In this document: piece after piece, positions 46,868-59,004 of the stretch
How the letters are laid out: each line of letters opens with the position of its first letter
Position numbering within the stretch: the stretch's first letter is position 1
NCBI RefSeq assembly: GCF_025698545.1
Contig: NC_068572.1
Span: 3,968,001 to 4,032,000 of the forward strand
Reading direction: 5' to 3'
Origin: Gossypium raimondii
Taxonomy: Eukaryota > Streptophyta > Magnoliopsida > Malvales > Malvaceae
Length of the DNA stretch: 64,000 nucleotides
Translations under genes and position numbers: made by a program
The notes under the pieces: generated by a model
Databases searched by the model: none
Told to the model about the DNA's origin: nothing
Seen by the model: only the letters and a program-made list of their open reading frames with translations

Positions 46868-46959
46868 GGTCGATTGAGTTATAACTTGATTGGTATGAGT
46901 ATTGTTGTCAATGTAGGAGCACATGAGTTTGAGTGTGTTGAAGCGCATTATCCTCCTAT
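46868..46959 (+). repeat. SINE-like repeat, left part (copy D, split by the CACTA)
   Basis: 'ttataacttgattggtatgag' resembles a tRNA-type A box and 'gagtttgagtgtg' a B box. It runs to 'cattatcctcctat', where the CACTA begins, and continues at 59005. Confidence 0.6.
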
Positions 46960-47760
46960 CACTACACCAGAATAAGCCTTTAGCGGCACTTTTAGCGGCG
47001 TTTGAAAGAAAAGCGCCGCAAAAAATCGAGCATTAGCGGCGATTTAGTCAAAGCGCCGCTAAAGGTAGACCATCAGCGGCGATTTCCAACAAGTGCCGCC
47101 AATAATAGGTATTAGCGGCGTTTTATGTAAAGCGCCACAAAAAGGCTAAAACCAACAACGTCGTTTTTGCGATTTTTTAAACCTTTAGCGGTGTTTTTGT
47201 CTAAGCGCCGCTAATGCTCGTATCATTAGTGGCGTTTTTATCTGAGCGCCACTAATTCTCTGTTCTTTAGCGGCGTTTTTGTCTAAGCGCCGCTAATGCT
47301 CGTATCATTAGTGGCGTTTTTATCTGAGCGCCACTAATTCTCTGTTCTTTAGCGGCATTTTTTGCTAAGCGCCGCTAAAGTTCGTGTTTTATATGGATCA
47401 ATACGACGTCGTTACGTGTTAGGGATCAGTTTCTCTTGTGGCGTTTTATAGGGAAGCGCCGCTAATATTCTTGAAACTGTGTCAGAACGGCGTCGTTTCA
47501 GTTGAATTGTACTCTATTAGTGGCGTTTTAAGGGAAAACGCCGCAAATATGTCTACAATTTTGTGAAAACGTCACCGTTTCTTTCTGTAATTGAAAATTT
47601 AGTGGCGTTTTAAGGTAAAACGCCGCAAATATGTCTACAATTTTGTGAAAACGTCACCGTTTCTTTCTGTAATTGAAAAGTTAGTGGCGTTTTTTCCGGT
47701 AGCGCCGCAAAAGGCATGCAATAGCGGCGTTTTTACGCCAAACGCCGCAAATGTGACCTA
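46960..47760. repeat. CACTA left subterminal repeats
   Basis: More than twenty AGCGGCG, AGTGGCG or CGCCGCT/CGCCACT motifs are paired as short palindromes. Two internal tandem duplications of about 80 bp are visible (47183-47342 and 47510-47690). Such motifs are where CACTA-encoded TNPA-type proteins bind. Confidence 0.9.
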
Positions 47761-49965
47761 AAATTAATTTAAGCTACTGCTTCTTTAAAGGCCATTTAAC
47801 CCGTGTCCTCATCCTTTACGAACTTATTATCGAAAAAAATGCATTTTCTATACCAAATTTTATAATAAAAAATTGTTTTTTATACAAAGAGACAAAATTT
47901 GTTGTACCAAGTTTATTATAACAAATTTCATCCATTTGTTAAGAGGACATTCGAAGCTTCATACGAAAATTTGTCATAAAGATAATATTGCTTCCTTATT
48001 TCAACTTTATACAATATTTTTAACTATATAAATATAAGTTATTATATTTTAATAGATTTTCACTATATTTTTTTATTATTAAAGAATATTTAGGGAATTT
48101 TTTGGTCGATGCATGGTATTCTAAGGAGTACGGGCCGGTATATATGAATTTAAGGTTTGGTATTTATAGTTTAGGGTTTAGGGGCTAGGTTATGCTTTAG
48201 GGGTTATGTGAATTTAGGGGTATAGGGTTAATTATTAGGGTTTAGGGTTTACTGAGGGTTATAGATGTTTTAGGGGTTTGGCGGGGTTTAGGGTTTCTTA
48301 ATAGGTTAATATTAGATTGATTAATTTTGGAGGTAAATATATATGTTCTTATATATTTGTAAAATATATATCCGAATAAATTTAATATTAAGATAAGTTT
48401 TGAGTATAATAGGTATAAGATGATCACTTTATGCATGTACGTAGCTACATATATAAATTGAATGGTTAATATGAAGATTACAAGGTTAATTTATAATTTG
48501 AGACTTGTTAATATAACTAATAATTAATAATAGTTATAACGGCAAAACATTTAACCCAAATTAACGTCCATTGTATATATTTTTACTTATATATGGATAT
48601 ATATGAATATATATGGATATATATATATATATATAATTATTAAATATTTAATTTGTAAATATAGGACCAAACTAAAATTGGTATAAATAAATAAACAAAT
48701 AAATAAGTTAGTAATTATTTATTTGTTAAATAAATTGGTAATTAATTATTTAAAAGTAAGACAAAAAGAAAATGAGAGTTTTAGCGTTTCTATATAAAAA
48801 TGCCGCAAAAGGTATCCTTTACCGGCGTTTTAGTCAAAAACGCCACAATTATTACAATATACGGCGTCGTTCTGTGAATTAGGGAATCAGATTCTATTGT
48901 GGCGTTTTATAGGGAAGCGCCGCAAAACTTATAACTTAACTTAAACGACGCCGTTTCGTCAGCGGACAAATTCACTTACATCTCTGCCTCCGTCCTCCAG
49001 TTACAGCAACCCTTAACAAAATTTTCTAAGTGTCGAAATTACAGAGAGAAGTGTGTAAAAACTTATCACGAAAAATAGAAAGGGAAGAAAGGTGGTCGGA
49101 GTCGATCTTGAAAGACGGTGGGCACAGCTGCGAGATTTGTCGATTGAATAGGTAAGCACATCCAGTTCTGTTTCGATTAAATTTTTGGGGTTTTAGGTCA
49201 GTCTAAGTTATTTGGGGTTTTAGGGTTTCGATTAAACAACATAATTTCTGGGGAATCATTAGATGATGGGGAATAGGTAAGCCGTCTGTCGTCTTGGAAC
49301 TGTGTTTGAATGTTCCTGATTTTTACTCATGTCTTCGCCATCCCTTCTTTCTCTTTTACAGAAGAAAAAAGCGGAATTTGTTTGAACTGGAACAAGGCAA
49401 GAACAAGAACAAGAACAAGGCAAGGCAAAGGTAAGGCAATGGTGTCAATGGCTTGAATTGAATCTGTCCATGTTGTATTGAAAACATTGTCGAATACATG
49501 AATGAGACATGCATTCTCAATAGCTAGACAAATAAGTATAAGAGTGAAGGAGAATAATAGAGTGATTAACAAGTTTTAGACTTTGATTTACAGTTCTTTC
49601 TGCCAAACTCAATTTGTATTTTTGGTTTATAAAAGGCTACAAAATGCCAAATTAATTATTTCTCATCACCCAATTGCCTCCGTTTTCTTTTCCAGATTTA
49701 ATTAGAATGGTTTTAACCCACTAATGATTTCAGGTGAAGAATATGATGGTTAGATTTTGGTGTGAATTTGACGTGTTTTATTTCTTTGGTGTGAATTTGA
49801 CCTGTTTTAACCCAGTAATGATTTCTCATCACCCAATTGCCAAATAATTTGCTGTTTGCTGTGACTTATTTCTTTTTAAAGATGGGGTGATGTGATATAA
49901 ATGTAGTATTCCCTGCACACAATATTCAGCTCATAAGACTTGATTGCAAAAAGAAAAATGCCATT
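47761..49965. other. CACTA non-coding left arm
   Basis: No gene. Holds degenerate TTTAGGG units (48150-48300), a (TA)-rich tract (48590-48640) and a separate patch of subterminal-type repeats (48775-48960, 'cggcgttttagtcaaaaacgcc'). A possible leader (48960-49160) ends at a GTAAGC donor-like site. The minus-strand ORF 49327-49572 looks like a signal-peptide-type hydrophobic stretch, but its identity is not established. Confidence 0.6.
48150..48300. repeat. Degenerate plant-telomere-like repeats
   Basis: 'tttagggtttaggggc', 'tagggtttagggtttac' and 'tttagggtttctt' occur among related TTAGGG-like words; not a perfect TTTAGGG array. Confidence 0.65.
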
Positions 49966-50008
49966 TCACTGACTCTGGATTAGCTGGAAATCGCCATTAT
50001 TAATTACC

Positions 50009-50215
50009 CTATAAACTGGACCGAAACCACCCTGCCCTAGCTTTTTTGAGTGATCGAAGTTGCTCGTCGCAATGGCGAGTTCTTCGAATTTGAATAGCCG
50101 CAGCTGCTGGAGTTTAACTCCCATTGATTTTTCTCCCACATTTTCACTAGAAAATTTTGTCATTGCATTTCCTTTGTTGAGTTGTTGTTTGATTTGTTTC
50201 TGTTTTTGTTTCCTT
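50009..50215 (-). pseudogene. Captured receptor-like kinase fragment (G-type lectin S-receptor family)
   Basis: The minus strand encodes '[20 protein letters not shown]' then '[11 protein letters not shown]', the juxtamembrane segment and glycine-rich ATP loop of plant S-domain receptor kinases. It is followed directly by a GGTAAT splice donor, so the captured DNA includes an exon-intron junction and was genomic. Further upstream the same frame reads a Lys/Gln-rich juxtamembrane stretch, with a TGA near 50217. The kinase catalytic loop, lectin and transmembrane parts are absent. It lies opposite to the transposase genes inside the CACTA element, so it is a transduplicated piece and not a host gene in place. 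Confidence 0.82.
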
Positions 50216-51349
50216 CATGAGATGCAAATTGCTAAATTAGAGATACACTGAATTCTGAGTTACCTAATTAAAAAGCAAAATCTCAAACATGTTCAATCAT
50301 TTTCAAACAGAGTAATGGAGTTGAGTTTGAATATCTTAATAACCAATAAAAAAAAGATAGAGATATTACCTCTTCTTTTAGCCATCCAACATCATAAGAA
50401 TAGCATAATAATCATAATGGTTACTATATATACCCACAATTACTGCTGTAATAACAATAACTTTAGTGCTTTTCCCTTTATCTGCAAATCGAAAAACTTG
50501 GTTAATAAAACTTCCACACCAAAAACGCAGATTAATTGAGGCATTTCAACACATGGACGACATGGAAGACAAGTTTGATTCTAATTTGATTATAATGTAG
50601 TATCAATGTAGGAATCATTAGATGATGGGGAATCATTAGACAAGTAGGTAGACTATTTTTGTTAGTTTAATGGATTTAATGGATTGTTTTTCATCATGTT
50701 ATTTTGGGAACATATATATATGTTCACTTTTAAACCTCTAATATCATCTAATTCATTGTCATGTTTCAACATATCTTCATATATATTTTTCGGTTTTTAA
50801 GTTTTTGGCTTTAATTACTTATGTTTTTTCGGTATGTACTAATGTATTTCATCTTTTTTTCCGTGATTTGCTTGAATTGAGTGGATTTAAGGTATTTATT
50901 CCTATTTTTCTCTATTTAGGTTTCTTATAAAAAAGTCAAATTGTATACTAAGTTTTATATGTTATTATATTTTAGTTGTATAGTTTAATTATTATATTTC
51001 ATTTTTGTATGGGAGTTTTAATTACCATTTTAGCTAAATTTGCATTTTACTTTGCATCTTATTACATTTTTGATGTCTAAATTTTCTGCTCAAGATATTC
51101 GGCAAAGATCACTTTGTTTTAAACTATTAAAATTTGGAATACAACTCTTAAACAAATTTATATATTTCAAGAATTGAATAAATTATGGGCTAATCGTTTT
51201 ATCGGTTTAGCGTTTATAAATCATCGATTTCGATATTGTGTTGCAATTATAAATTTTACTTCAAATTAATGAATAATTATCGATCTTAACTTACATAATG
51301 ACTAATTATCGATCTTAACTTACATAATGAATAATTAAAATTATATTGA
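50216..51349. other. CACTA non-coding segment
   Basis: AT-rich. The phrase 'aatcattagatgatggggaat' recurs here (50615) and at 49252. No gene. Confidence 0.5.
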
Positions 51350-52530
51350 TATATTTGAAAAATTCAAAGCGTTTATAAATCATAATTTACATACATAACA
51401 CATAGCCTACATGACTTATATCATACACAACTTAAATAATTTAAATAACTTACATTCATAACTTACTCAAACTTATATTGCATTTCCTTACATAATACAT
51501 AACTTATATAAAATTTTTATATAAACTTACATAATACATTGCTTACATATTAACTTACATACGTTATCTACAAGCTTATATTTAAACTTTCATAACTTAC
51601 ATAATAACATATGGACTTACATTATACATAGCATACATAACTTACATAATACAAAACTTACATAACTTAAATATCTTACACAACTTACACAACTTAAATA
51701 ATTTAAATAACTTACATAATACATAATATGATACATAAACTACATTAATATGATACATAAATTACATAACTTAATTAATTAATATACATAAGTTACATAA
51801 CTTAGTTAATTAATATACATAAGTTACATAACTTAATTAATTAATATACATAAGTTACATTAATTAATTAATATACATAAATTACATAACTTAATTAATT
51901 AATATACATAAGTTACATAACTTAGTTAATTAATATACATAAGTTACATAACTTAATTAATTAATATACATAAGTTACATTAATTAATTAATATACATAA
52001 ATTACATTAATATGATACATAAATTACATAACTTAATTAATTAATATACATAAGTTACATAACTTAGTTAATTAATATACATAAGTTACATAACTTAATT
52101 AATTAATATACATAACTTACATAACTTACATTAATATGATACATAAATTACAAAAATTGCAATTAATATTATACATATAACTTACAACTTACATAACTTA
52201 CAACTTAAATAACTTACATAACTTACATTTTTTAATTATTCATAAATTACATAACTTAATTAGTTAATATACATAAATTACATAACTTAATTAATTACTC
52301 AAGATTATACATAAATTACATAACTTAGTTAATTAATGTTATACATAACTTACAACTTACATAACTTACAATTTTTTAATTATTCGTAAATTACATAACT
52401 TACTTAATTTTCATAATAAATAACTTACATAACTTACAACTTACATAACTTACATAGCATAATTTGACTAATACACAACTTACATAATTTTCATAATAAA
52501 TAACTTACAAAATACATAGCTTACGTAGCT
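51350..52530. repeat. Tandem array of 'tacataactta' units
   Basis: About 1.1 kb dominated by short words such as ACATAACTTA, ATACATAAGTTACATAA and TTAATTAATTAATATACAT. A higher-order unit ('gttacataacttaattaatt' plus 'aatatacataa') of about 45-60 bp repeats several times between 51770 and 52130. Confidence 0.88.
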
Positions 52531-52600
52531 TAGTTATACTTATTCCTAAATCCTAAACCCGTGCAATTTATTCTCAAGATTAGGCTTCAAGAAATAAGAA

Positions 52601-55600
52601 ATGGACCGGTCTTGGATGAATTTGTCAAGGGTAAGCGACGGTTACCGAAATGGAGTACAAACTTTTCTAGATTTTGCATTTCAATATGCAAGCCAAGAGA
52701 ACATGATTCTTTGCCCGTGTAAGAAGTGTGTCAACATAAACTGGCATTATCGTGAAGTTGTATACGAGCATCTAATTGTTGATGGGTTTGTTCGTGGTTA
52801 TAAACAATGGTTTTTTCATGGAGAATGCCCGCCTAGTACTTCCTCTTCAAGGATGGATGTATCTTATGATAGTAGTGCCTACCATCAGTCTGTTAGAGGG
52901 GATGACATGGAAGGGATGTTGCGTGAAGCATTTAATATTTAGAGTCATGGTTTACAGTCGTTCCCACCCGACTTTCTGCCATCTGATGATTGTAATCTCG
53001 TTCGAAATGCTGGTGCCCAACCCGGAAGAAGTGTGCATCATGAAGAGCCGAATGGAGAAGCGGCAAAGTTCTACGCCCTACTTAATGAGATGAACGAAGA
53101 ACTATATGAGGGATCGAAATTTTCAAAAATGTCATTCTGCATTCGTCTTTTCCAGTTAAAATGTTTGGGAGGGTGGACCGGGAACTCATTGACAATTGTT
53201 AGAGTTTTTGAGAGAAATGTTTCGCTTGCAAAAATCCCTCAGTCTTGCAAAGATATGAAGAAAATTATAAAAGACTTAGGTCTTGGGTACAACAAAATCC
53301 ATAGTTGCCCGAATGATTGCATGTTGTATTGGGGCGATCGGAGAAACCAACAGTGCTGTCATGTATGCGGCGAATCCCGTTGGATAAATAGAAACACAGA
53401 AGATGGGAACGACGATAAAAATGATGCACAGCCAAGAAAGAAGCCGGTCAAGATTTTGCGGTATTTTCCGCTGATACCAAGGCTTCAAAGGCTTTTCATG
53501 TCGTCGAAGACAGCGAAGTCAATGACGTGGCACCATGAAGGACGAACCGATGATGGATTATTAAGTCATCCGGTAGATTCTTTGGCTTGGAAATCATTTG
53601 ACAATAAATTTTCAAGCTTTGCAAGTGATCCAAGGAGTGTGAGGCTTGGCCTAGCATCTGATGGATTTAATCCTTACAAGATCATGAGTACTGCATACAG
53701 TACTTGGCCAGTAGTGCTTGTTCCTTACAATCTGCCTCCGTGGATTTGCATGAAGCAATCTTCCCTTATCTTGTCTATGATTATCCCTGGAGAGAAAGGG
53801 CCCGGGAATGATATCGACATTTATTTACGACCACTTATTGAAGAGTTAAAACAATTATGGGTGGTGTCGAGACATACGATGTCGAGAAAGGAGAACTTCA
53901 ATTTACGTGCGCTTTGATGTGGACCATTAATGACTTCCCGCTTATGCCAATTTATCCGGTTGGAGTACCAAGGGTCGTTATCGTGTTCTTGTTGTGCTGC
54001 ACAAACATGTTCGCAATGGTTATACAATGGGAAGAAGTTCTCTTACATGGGGCATTATCGGTGGTTACCGAAAAATTATAGATTTAGATTTCAGAGTTCG
54101 GCATTTGACGGTACTGAAGAGTTCAGAGAAGCTCCTTCGCAGACAAGTGGATCTGAAATCTTGTTAATATTGGAAGATATGAATTTCGTTATGGGAAGAT
54201 GAATCAACCGCAAACACGCAGAGAAATAGAAGATCAAATGATGAAGCTGATGATAACTCCGATGAAGAGGATGATCCTAATGAGGCGGACTTGTGGAAGA
54301 AAAGAAGTATTTTTTTTGAGTTGCCTTATTGGGAGCACCACCTTTTACGACACAATCTTGATGTTATGCATATTGAGAAAATGTCTGCGAGAACATTGTC
54401 TGCATAATTTTGAATGTAGACGGAAAATCAAAAGACAATCTTGAGTCGACTTGATTTAGTTCGGATGGAATTGACCGATCTTCATCCGAATCCACTTCCG
54501 AATGGTAAATATCGGTTGCCGCCTTTCTATTTTCTCAATGTCGAAGACAGAGAAAGAAGTGTTCTGCATGGTGTTGAAGGATATAAAGGTTCCAGATGCG
54601 TATGCATCAAATATATCTCGATGCGTTAGTGTTAAAGATCGAAGACTATATTCGCTAAAATCACATGACTATCACATCTTGATGCAAGATTTACTTCCAG
54701 TTGCTCTACGATGTTGTATTTCGAAGAAGGTAACGTCTTCTATAATTGAACTATCCAATATAATGAAAGCCATTTGTGGCAAAGTTTTGGATGTTCAAGA
54801 ACTTCAGAAGGTACATGATCGAGCCGCTTTAACTTTATGCAACATGGAGAAAATCTTCCCACCTTCCTTCTTCACTATTATGGTTCACTTGATAATCCAT
54901 CTCCCACGTGAAGCAATTCTTGGCGGACCCGTTTTCTATCGATGGATGTATCCCATAGAAAGGTGTTAATTACAATTTTTAAAATTTTCCTTAATTCACC
55001 TATATGCCTTTAGTTACAACTTTTGATAATGTTGTATATCGTGTTTAGGTTCCTATCCAAATTAAAGTCTTATTGCCGCAACAAGCGTTATCCGGAAGGA
55101 TCGATTGCTGAAGGCTACTTGGCAGAAGAATGTATGACCTTCTGTTCAAGATATTTGGAAGATGTTGAAACACGGTTGAACAGACCAAATAGAAATGTTG
55201 GACTCACGGATCATAACTTTGCGGACAATTATTTGTTCCAAAGTTTTGGAGAACCAATCGGTAAAGTTGAAATTGCAGAATTAGATGATTTATCGTGGGT
55301 ACAAGCACATCGATATGTTCTGTTTCACCACGAATCAATGGAACCTTTACGCAAGTAAGTTCTAGAAATTTGGTAAATATTCATCATTTAAAAATTGTTT
55401 ATAGTCTAACAAATGAACATTTTTTAACATAGTGAGTACAAACAAATATTGAGATCTCGTTCGCTCCCAAGAACACAACATCGAGATATCAATAAGTTGT
55501 TTACGTAATCTTTTCATGAATGGTTAAGCCAAACGGTATGTAAATGGCCTCTTTCACCGAAAAATAATAATATTTGAGTACTCACAATTTTAATTACTCG

Positions 55601-56178
55601 GTTTACTTTCCATTCAATAGGTTTGAGTGGGAAGAACGTCCACCGAAGTTAAATGGCTTTCCCAAGGTCCAAATCGGTGGTTAAAAGATATAGTGCATTC
55701 CTCATAAACGGATTCAGATTTCATACAAAATATCGCGAGAGATTGAGGAGAACATAAAATTGTGGAATAGTTGTTAATTCCTCAATTACAAGTTATGCTA
55801 GTGCTAGGGACAATAATCTGTTGAGGAAATGTGGAATATTTTGGACTTCTTATCGACATAGTTGAGTTGGATTACTACGGCAAATGGAAAGTTGTCTTAT
55901 TTCGAGGTGATTGGGCAGATGTTAATACTGCACGCGGAATCAAGCAAGATCAATTTGGTTTCACAATGGTAAACTTCACTCGATTGATTCACACAGGACA
56001 ACTGATTGATGAGCCGTATGTATTTCCTTCTCAAGTCAAACAAGTTTTTACTCAAAAGATCCAATCGATGAGGGTTGGTACGTTGTACTCGTAACATCCC
56101 TAGAGACTTGTTTGACATGGCAAGTGGAAGTAGAGATGACATTGACGACGTAACACAAACTTTACCATTTCGAATGTA
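52601..56178 (+). pseudogene. CACTA TNP2-like transposase
   Basis: Domains in order: an N-terminal Transpos_assoc-type zinc-finger region (52601-52942, 'RSWMNLSRVSDGY', 'CPCKKCVN'); the Transposase_21 core (53033-54200, 'GLGYNKIHSCPNDCMLYWGDR', 'CHVCGESRW', 'MTWHHEGR', 'LGLASDGFNPY'); DUF4218 (about 54590-55360, 'LPREAILGGPVFYRWMYPIER', 'YPEGSIAEGYLAEE'); and DUF4216 (55831-56094, 'DYYGKWKVVLFRGDWADV'). One in-frame TAG at 52940 splits the first two parts. Frame changes occur near 53195, 53870, 54080 and 54440, with introns near 54970-55050 and 55360-55440. The protein cuts CACTA ends in working elements; this copy cannot be translated whole. Confidence 0.9.
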
Positions 56179-56387
56179 ACTTATACGAAAACATCCCTAG
56201 TACTAGTACACAATTTGGATGGGTCCGCCAGATACGGATGAAGATATTTACGATTTATAATGTAGTAAGTTTTACGAATATGTATGTATATATTTACGAA
56301 TGATGATATTTCAACTATTTTATATGTGACATTATTGTTGTAATTGTATACTAAGTTTTGAACTAATTTATTTGTATTGCAGATAAA

Positions 56388-58248
56388 ATGCCTAGAAGAA
56401 AAGTGCGATCGCACCGCATTGTTCAAGGTACTCCAAACTCGGCGGAAACAAACAGCACTGAACAACAGACTGCTATTGGATCTTGAATGTTCGTTACACC
56501 TGAGGAACCTATAGAAGATCAAAGTAATTTAACATTTAATTTACGTGTGTTGAATTCTTGTTTGTTTTTTGTAATTTCAGTATATTACAATACTTTTATT
56601 TTTCAGATGAAACTGGTGGGAAGCGGAGATTTCATGGACGTCAAGATCTTGAAGCGATTTATACGACCTAGATCCAATCGGCGTGTCCAAGTATCCAAGA
56701 ATAGCTTTGGTCACTGTTGGATCGAAGCCCGCTTTTAGCAGGATACATGGGCATTCTAGTACGGAATGCAAATATGTTGCCAATTAACTTCGAGTCATGG
56801 CATAAAGTGCCCGAGAGTAACAAGAACCAAGCTCTCGATAACATTAAGGTAACAAAACGTGTATTATGTCATTTATAAAACTTGGGTTTAAGTTTCGCAT
56901 TACGATTAATTTCTTAAGTTGTGTTTTTGTAGGCGAGATTTGCTCTAGAGGTCTCCGATGCTTATGTAAAGAAGGCATTGGGGAAAAGATGGAGAGACCA
57001 TAAGAGCACTTTAAAGAAAGCATATTTTAAGACAAAAACAACACTCGACGAGAGATTACAAAATGTCCCGCCGGGAATGTTGAGGTACCAGTGGGAAGAG
57101 GTCGTTAGATTTTGGACTTCGAAGAAAGGAGATGTATGTGTCCCTTATAAAATTTTGTAATTATTTTGGTGTATAGTATTTCCTAATTAACGTACTAATA
57201 ATTTCATAATGTAGGATCGTGAACAAGTTGGAAAACAAAGTAGGCAGCAACAAAAATTCACTCACACAGCTGGGTCGAAAAGTTTTGCGTGTGTAGCTCA
57301 TGCAGAGGTATTTTGAATTTTTTAATATTGGCAGATATTTATTACTTTCTATCAATTAATATTTTTACTATTGTATTGTAGGAACTGTCGTCCGGTCAAA
57401 AAGTTGGACGACTTCAACTTTTTGACATTACACATAGGAAGAAAGATGGAAACCCTATGACTCCTGAAGCTGCAGAAATTATGGTACGTTTGCTTAATAC
57501 AATTTCACTTGTTTTAATTATTTATAGTGTTTACTTTCTAATTATTTATTTCATTTATTGTAATGCAAATATTGTTAAGTTATGTTGCATTCAGTTTTTT
57601 AATATATATTGCGTTCCTAACTATATGATTTATTTTTTAGGAAAAATTGAAGGATAAAAAGGCGGAGTACGAAGCGATTGCTTCCAGTGATAGTTCTGTT
57701 CATATTGACGACATTGATAACCGGATTATCACTGAAGTTTTGGGTCCTGAAAGGTATGGTCGGGTTCGATTTCAAGGATCTTTTGTTAACCCATCCCAAT
57801 ATTTTGGATCTAGCTCGCAACAATATATGCCTTCAGGAGTCGAAATAAGTCAAGTTCGAGGTTAAGAGACCAGATGGCTCAGATGCAAGCGACAACAACT
57901 GAGCAAATTACACAACTTAAAGCGGAGGCAACATCGAGAGAAGCTGATGTTCAAAGAAGATATGAAGAACTCCAGCTACAACTTAAAGCGGATGCAACAG
58001 CGAGAGAAGCTGAGGTTCAATGAAAGTATGAAGAACTCCAGCAGCAGCTTAGAGCAGATGCGGCAGCAAGAGAAGTAGAGGCGGCAGCGAGAGAAGTACA
58101 GGATGCAGCGAGGGAAGCAGAGGCTAAAGCGAGGGAAGTAGAGGCTGCAGCGAGGGAAGCAGAGCAGCGTCAAAAGTTCGATGAACTCCAGCAGTAGCTC
58201 CAGAGTATGATGAAGATGTTTCAGCAGTCGCAACCGCCGCCGTCTTAG
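56388..58248 (+). pseudogene. CACTA second gene, Transposase_24-like with coiled-coil tail
   Basis: ATG 56388 follows an intron acceptor ('tattgcag'). Coding pieces over several short exons include 'PINFESWHKVPESNKNQA', 'YVKKALGKRWRDHKSTLKK', 'PPGMLRYQWEEVVRFWTSKK', 'SFACVAHAEELSSG' and 'ITEVLGPERYGRVRFQGSFV', the pattern of the plant Transposase_24 (Ptta/En-Spm) family, likely the counterpart of DNA-binding TNPA. Stops occur at 56486 (TGA), near 56668 and at 57863, and further stops fall in the tail. The C-terminal part (57890-58230) encodes an alanine/glutamate/arginine-rich coiled coil made of short repeats and ends 'QQSQPPPS'. Confidence 0.8.
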
Positions 58249-58465
58249 ACTATCGTGTAAATATACTTCAATTTTGACTTTGAATTATCATTTTAAGTTT
58301 TAACATTTTTGTAAGAATAATACGAATTTTATTATATTTATTGATATTTATTATATTATTTGTTTAATATATAGATTTATTACTTTTTTTGGTTTAGATA
58401 TGATTTCTTCGATTTGTTTTTTACGGAGGGTGAAAATATATAAAAATTTATTTTACAAATCTGCC

Positions 58466-59004
58466 AAATTTAGTGGCGTTTTTAAAAAAACGCCACTAAA
58501 GGTGTTGGTCTTTAGCGGCGTTTTTGGTAAAAAGCGCCGCTATAGATCAGGGTCTTTAGTGGCGTTTGTGACCGAAGCGCCGCTATAGATCATGGTCTAT
58601 TGCGGCGTTTTTAGTAAAAGCGCCGATAAAGACCCTGATCTATAGCGGCGCTTTGCGCAAAAACGCTACTAAAGACCCTGATCTATAGCGGCACTTTTAC
58701 CAAAAACGCCGCTAAAGACCCTGATCTATAGCGGCGCTTAGCGCAAAAACGCCACTAAAGACCTTGATCTATAGCGGCGCTTTTACCAAAAACGCCGCTA
58801 AATGTATTAGTCTTCAGCGGCGCTTCTACTAAAGCGCCGCAAAAGCTCCTATTCTTCAGCGGCGTTTTTGATATAAGCGCCGCTATAGACCAACACCTTT
58901 AGCGGCGCAATCTTTAGCAGCTTCTGTTGCGGCGCTTAGCAAAGCGCCGCTAAAGGTTTCTGCGGCGCTAAAAAGCGCCGCTAAAAGCCTGTTTTGGTGT
59001 AGTG
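58466..59004. repeat. CACTA right subterminal repeats
   Basis: Dense CGCCGCTA/TAGCGGCG palindromes with the recurring spacer 'gaccctgatctatagcggcg' about every 50 bp, inverted relative to the left end. Confidence 0.92.

Larger units (their letters stand above)
46960..59004 (+). mobile_element. CACTA (En/Spm) DNA transposon, 12,045 bp
   Basis: Begins CACTACACCAGAATAAGCC and ends GCCTGTTTTGGTGTAGTG, flanked by the 3-bp duplication TAT (46957-46959, 59005-59007). Both ends carry dense subterminal repeats built on AGCGGCG/CGCCGCT. Inside are a TNP2-like transposase gene (52601-56178) and a second gene with a Transposase_24-like domain (56388-58248), both on + and both broken. There is also a captured receptor-kinase fragment (minus strand, 50009-50163), a large tandem array (51350-52530) and degenerate TTTAGGG repeats (48150-48300). 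Confidence 0.96.

Noticed and set aside
49327..49572. Minus-strand ORF with hydrophobic N-terminus as first exon of the captured kinase
   Set aside because: Signal-peptide-like, but it lies downstream of the kinase fragment on the minus strand (the wrong order) and shows no lectin-domain sequence.
52776..53093. Overlapping + strand ORF in the CACTA transposase
   Set aside because: Alternative frame; the frame of 52601 and 53033 carries the family motifs.
56181..56522. Minus-strand ORF of 113 codons
   Set aside because: Opposite to the intron and start of the second CACTA gene; no recognisable family.
57976..58233. Cys/Leu-rich minus-strand ORF
   Set aside because: Shadow of the repetitive coiled-coil coding region.
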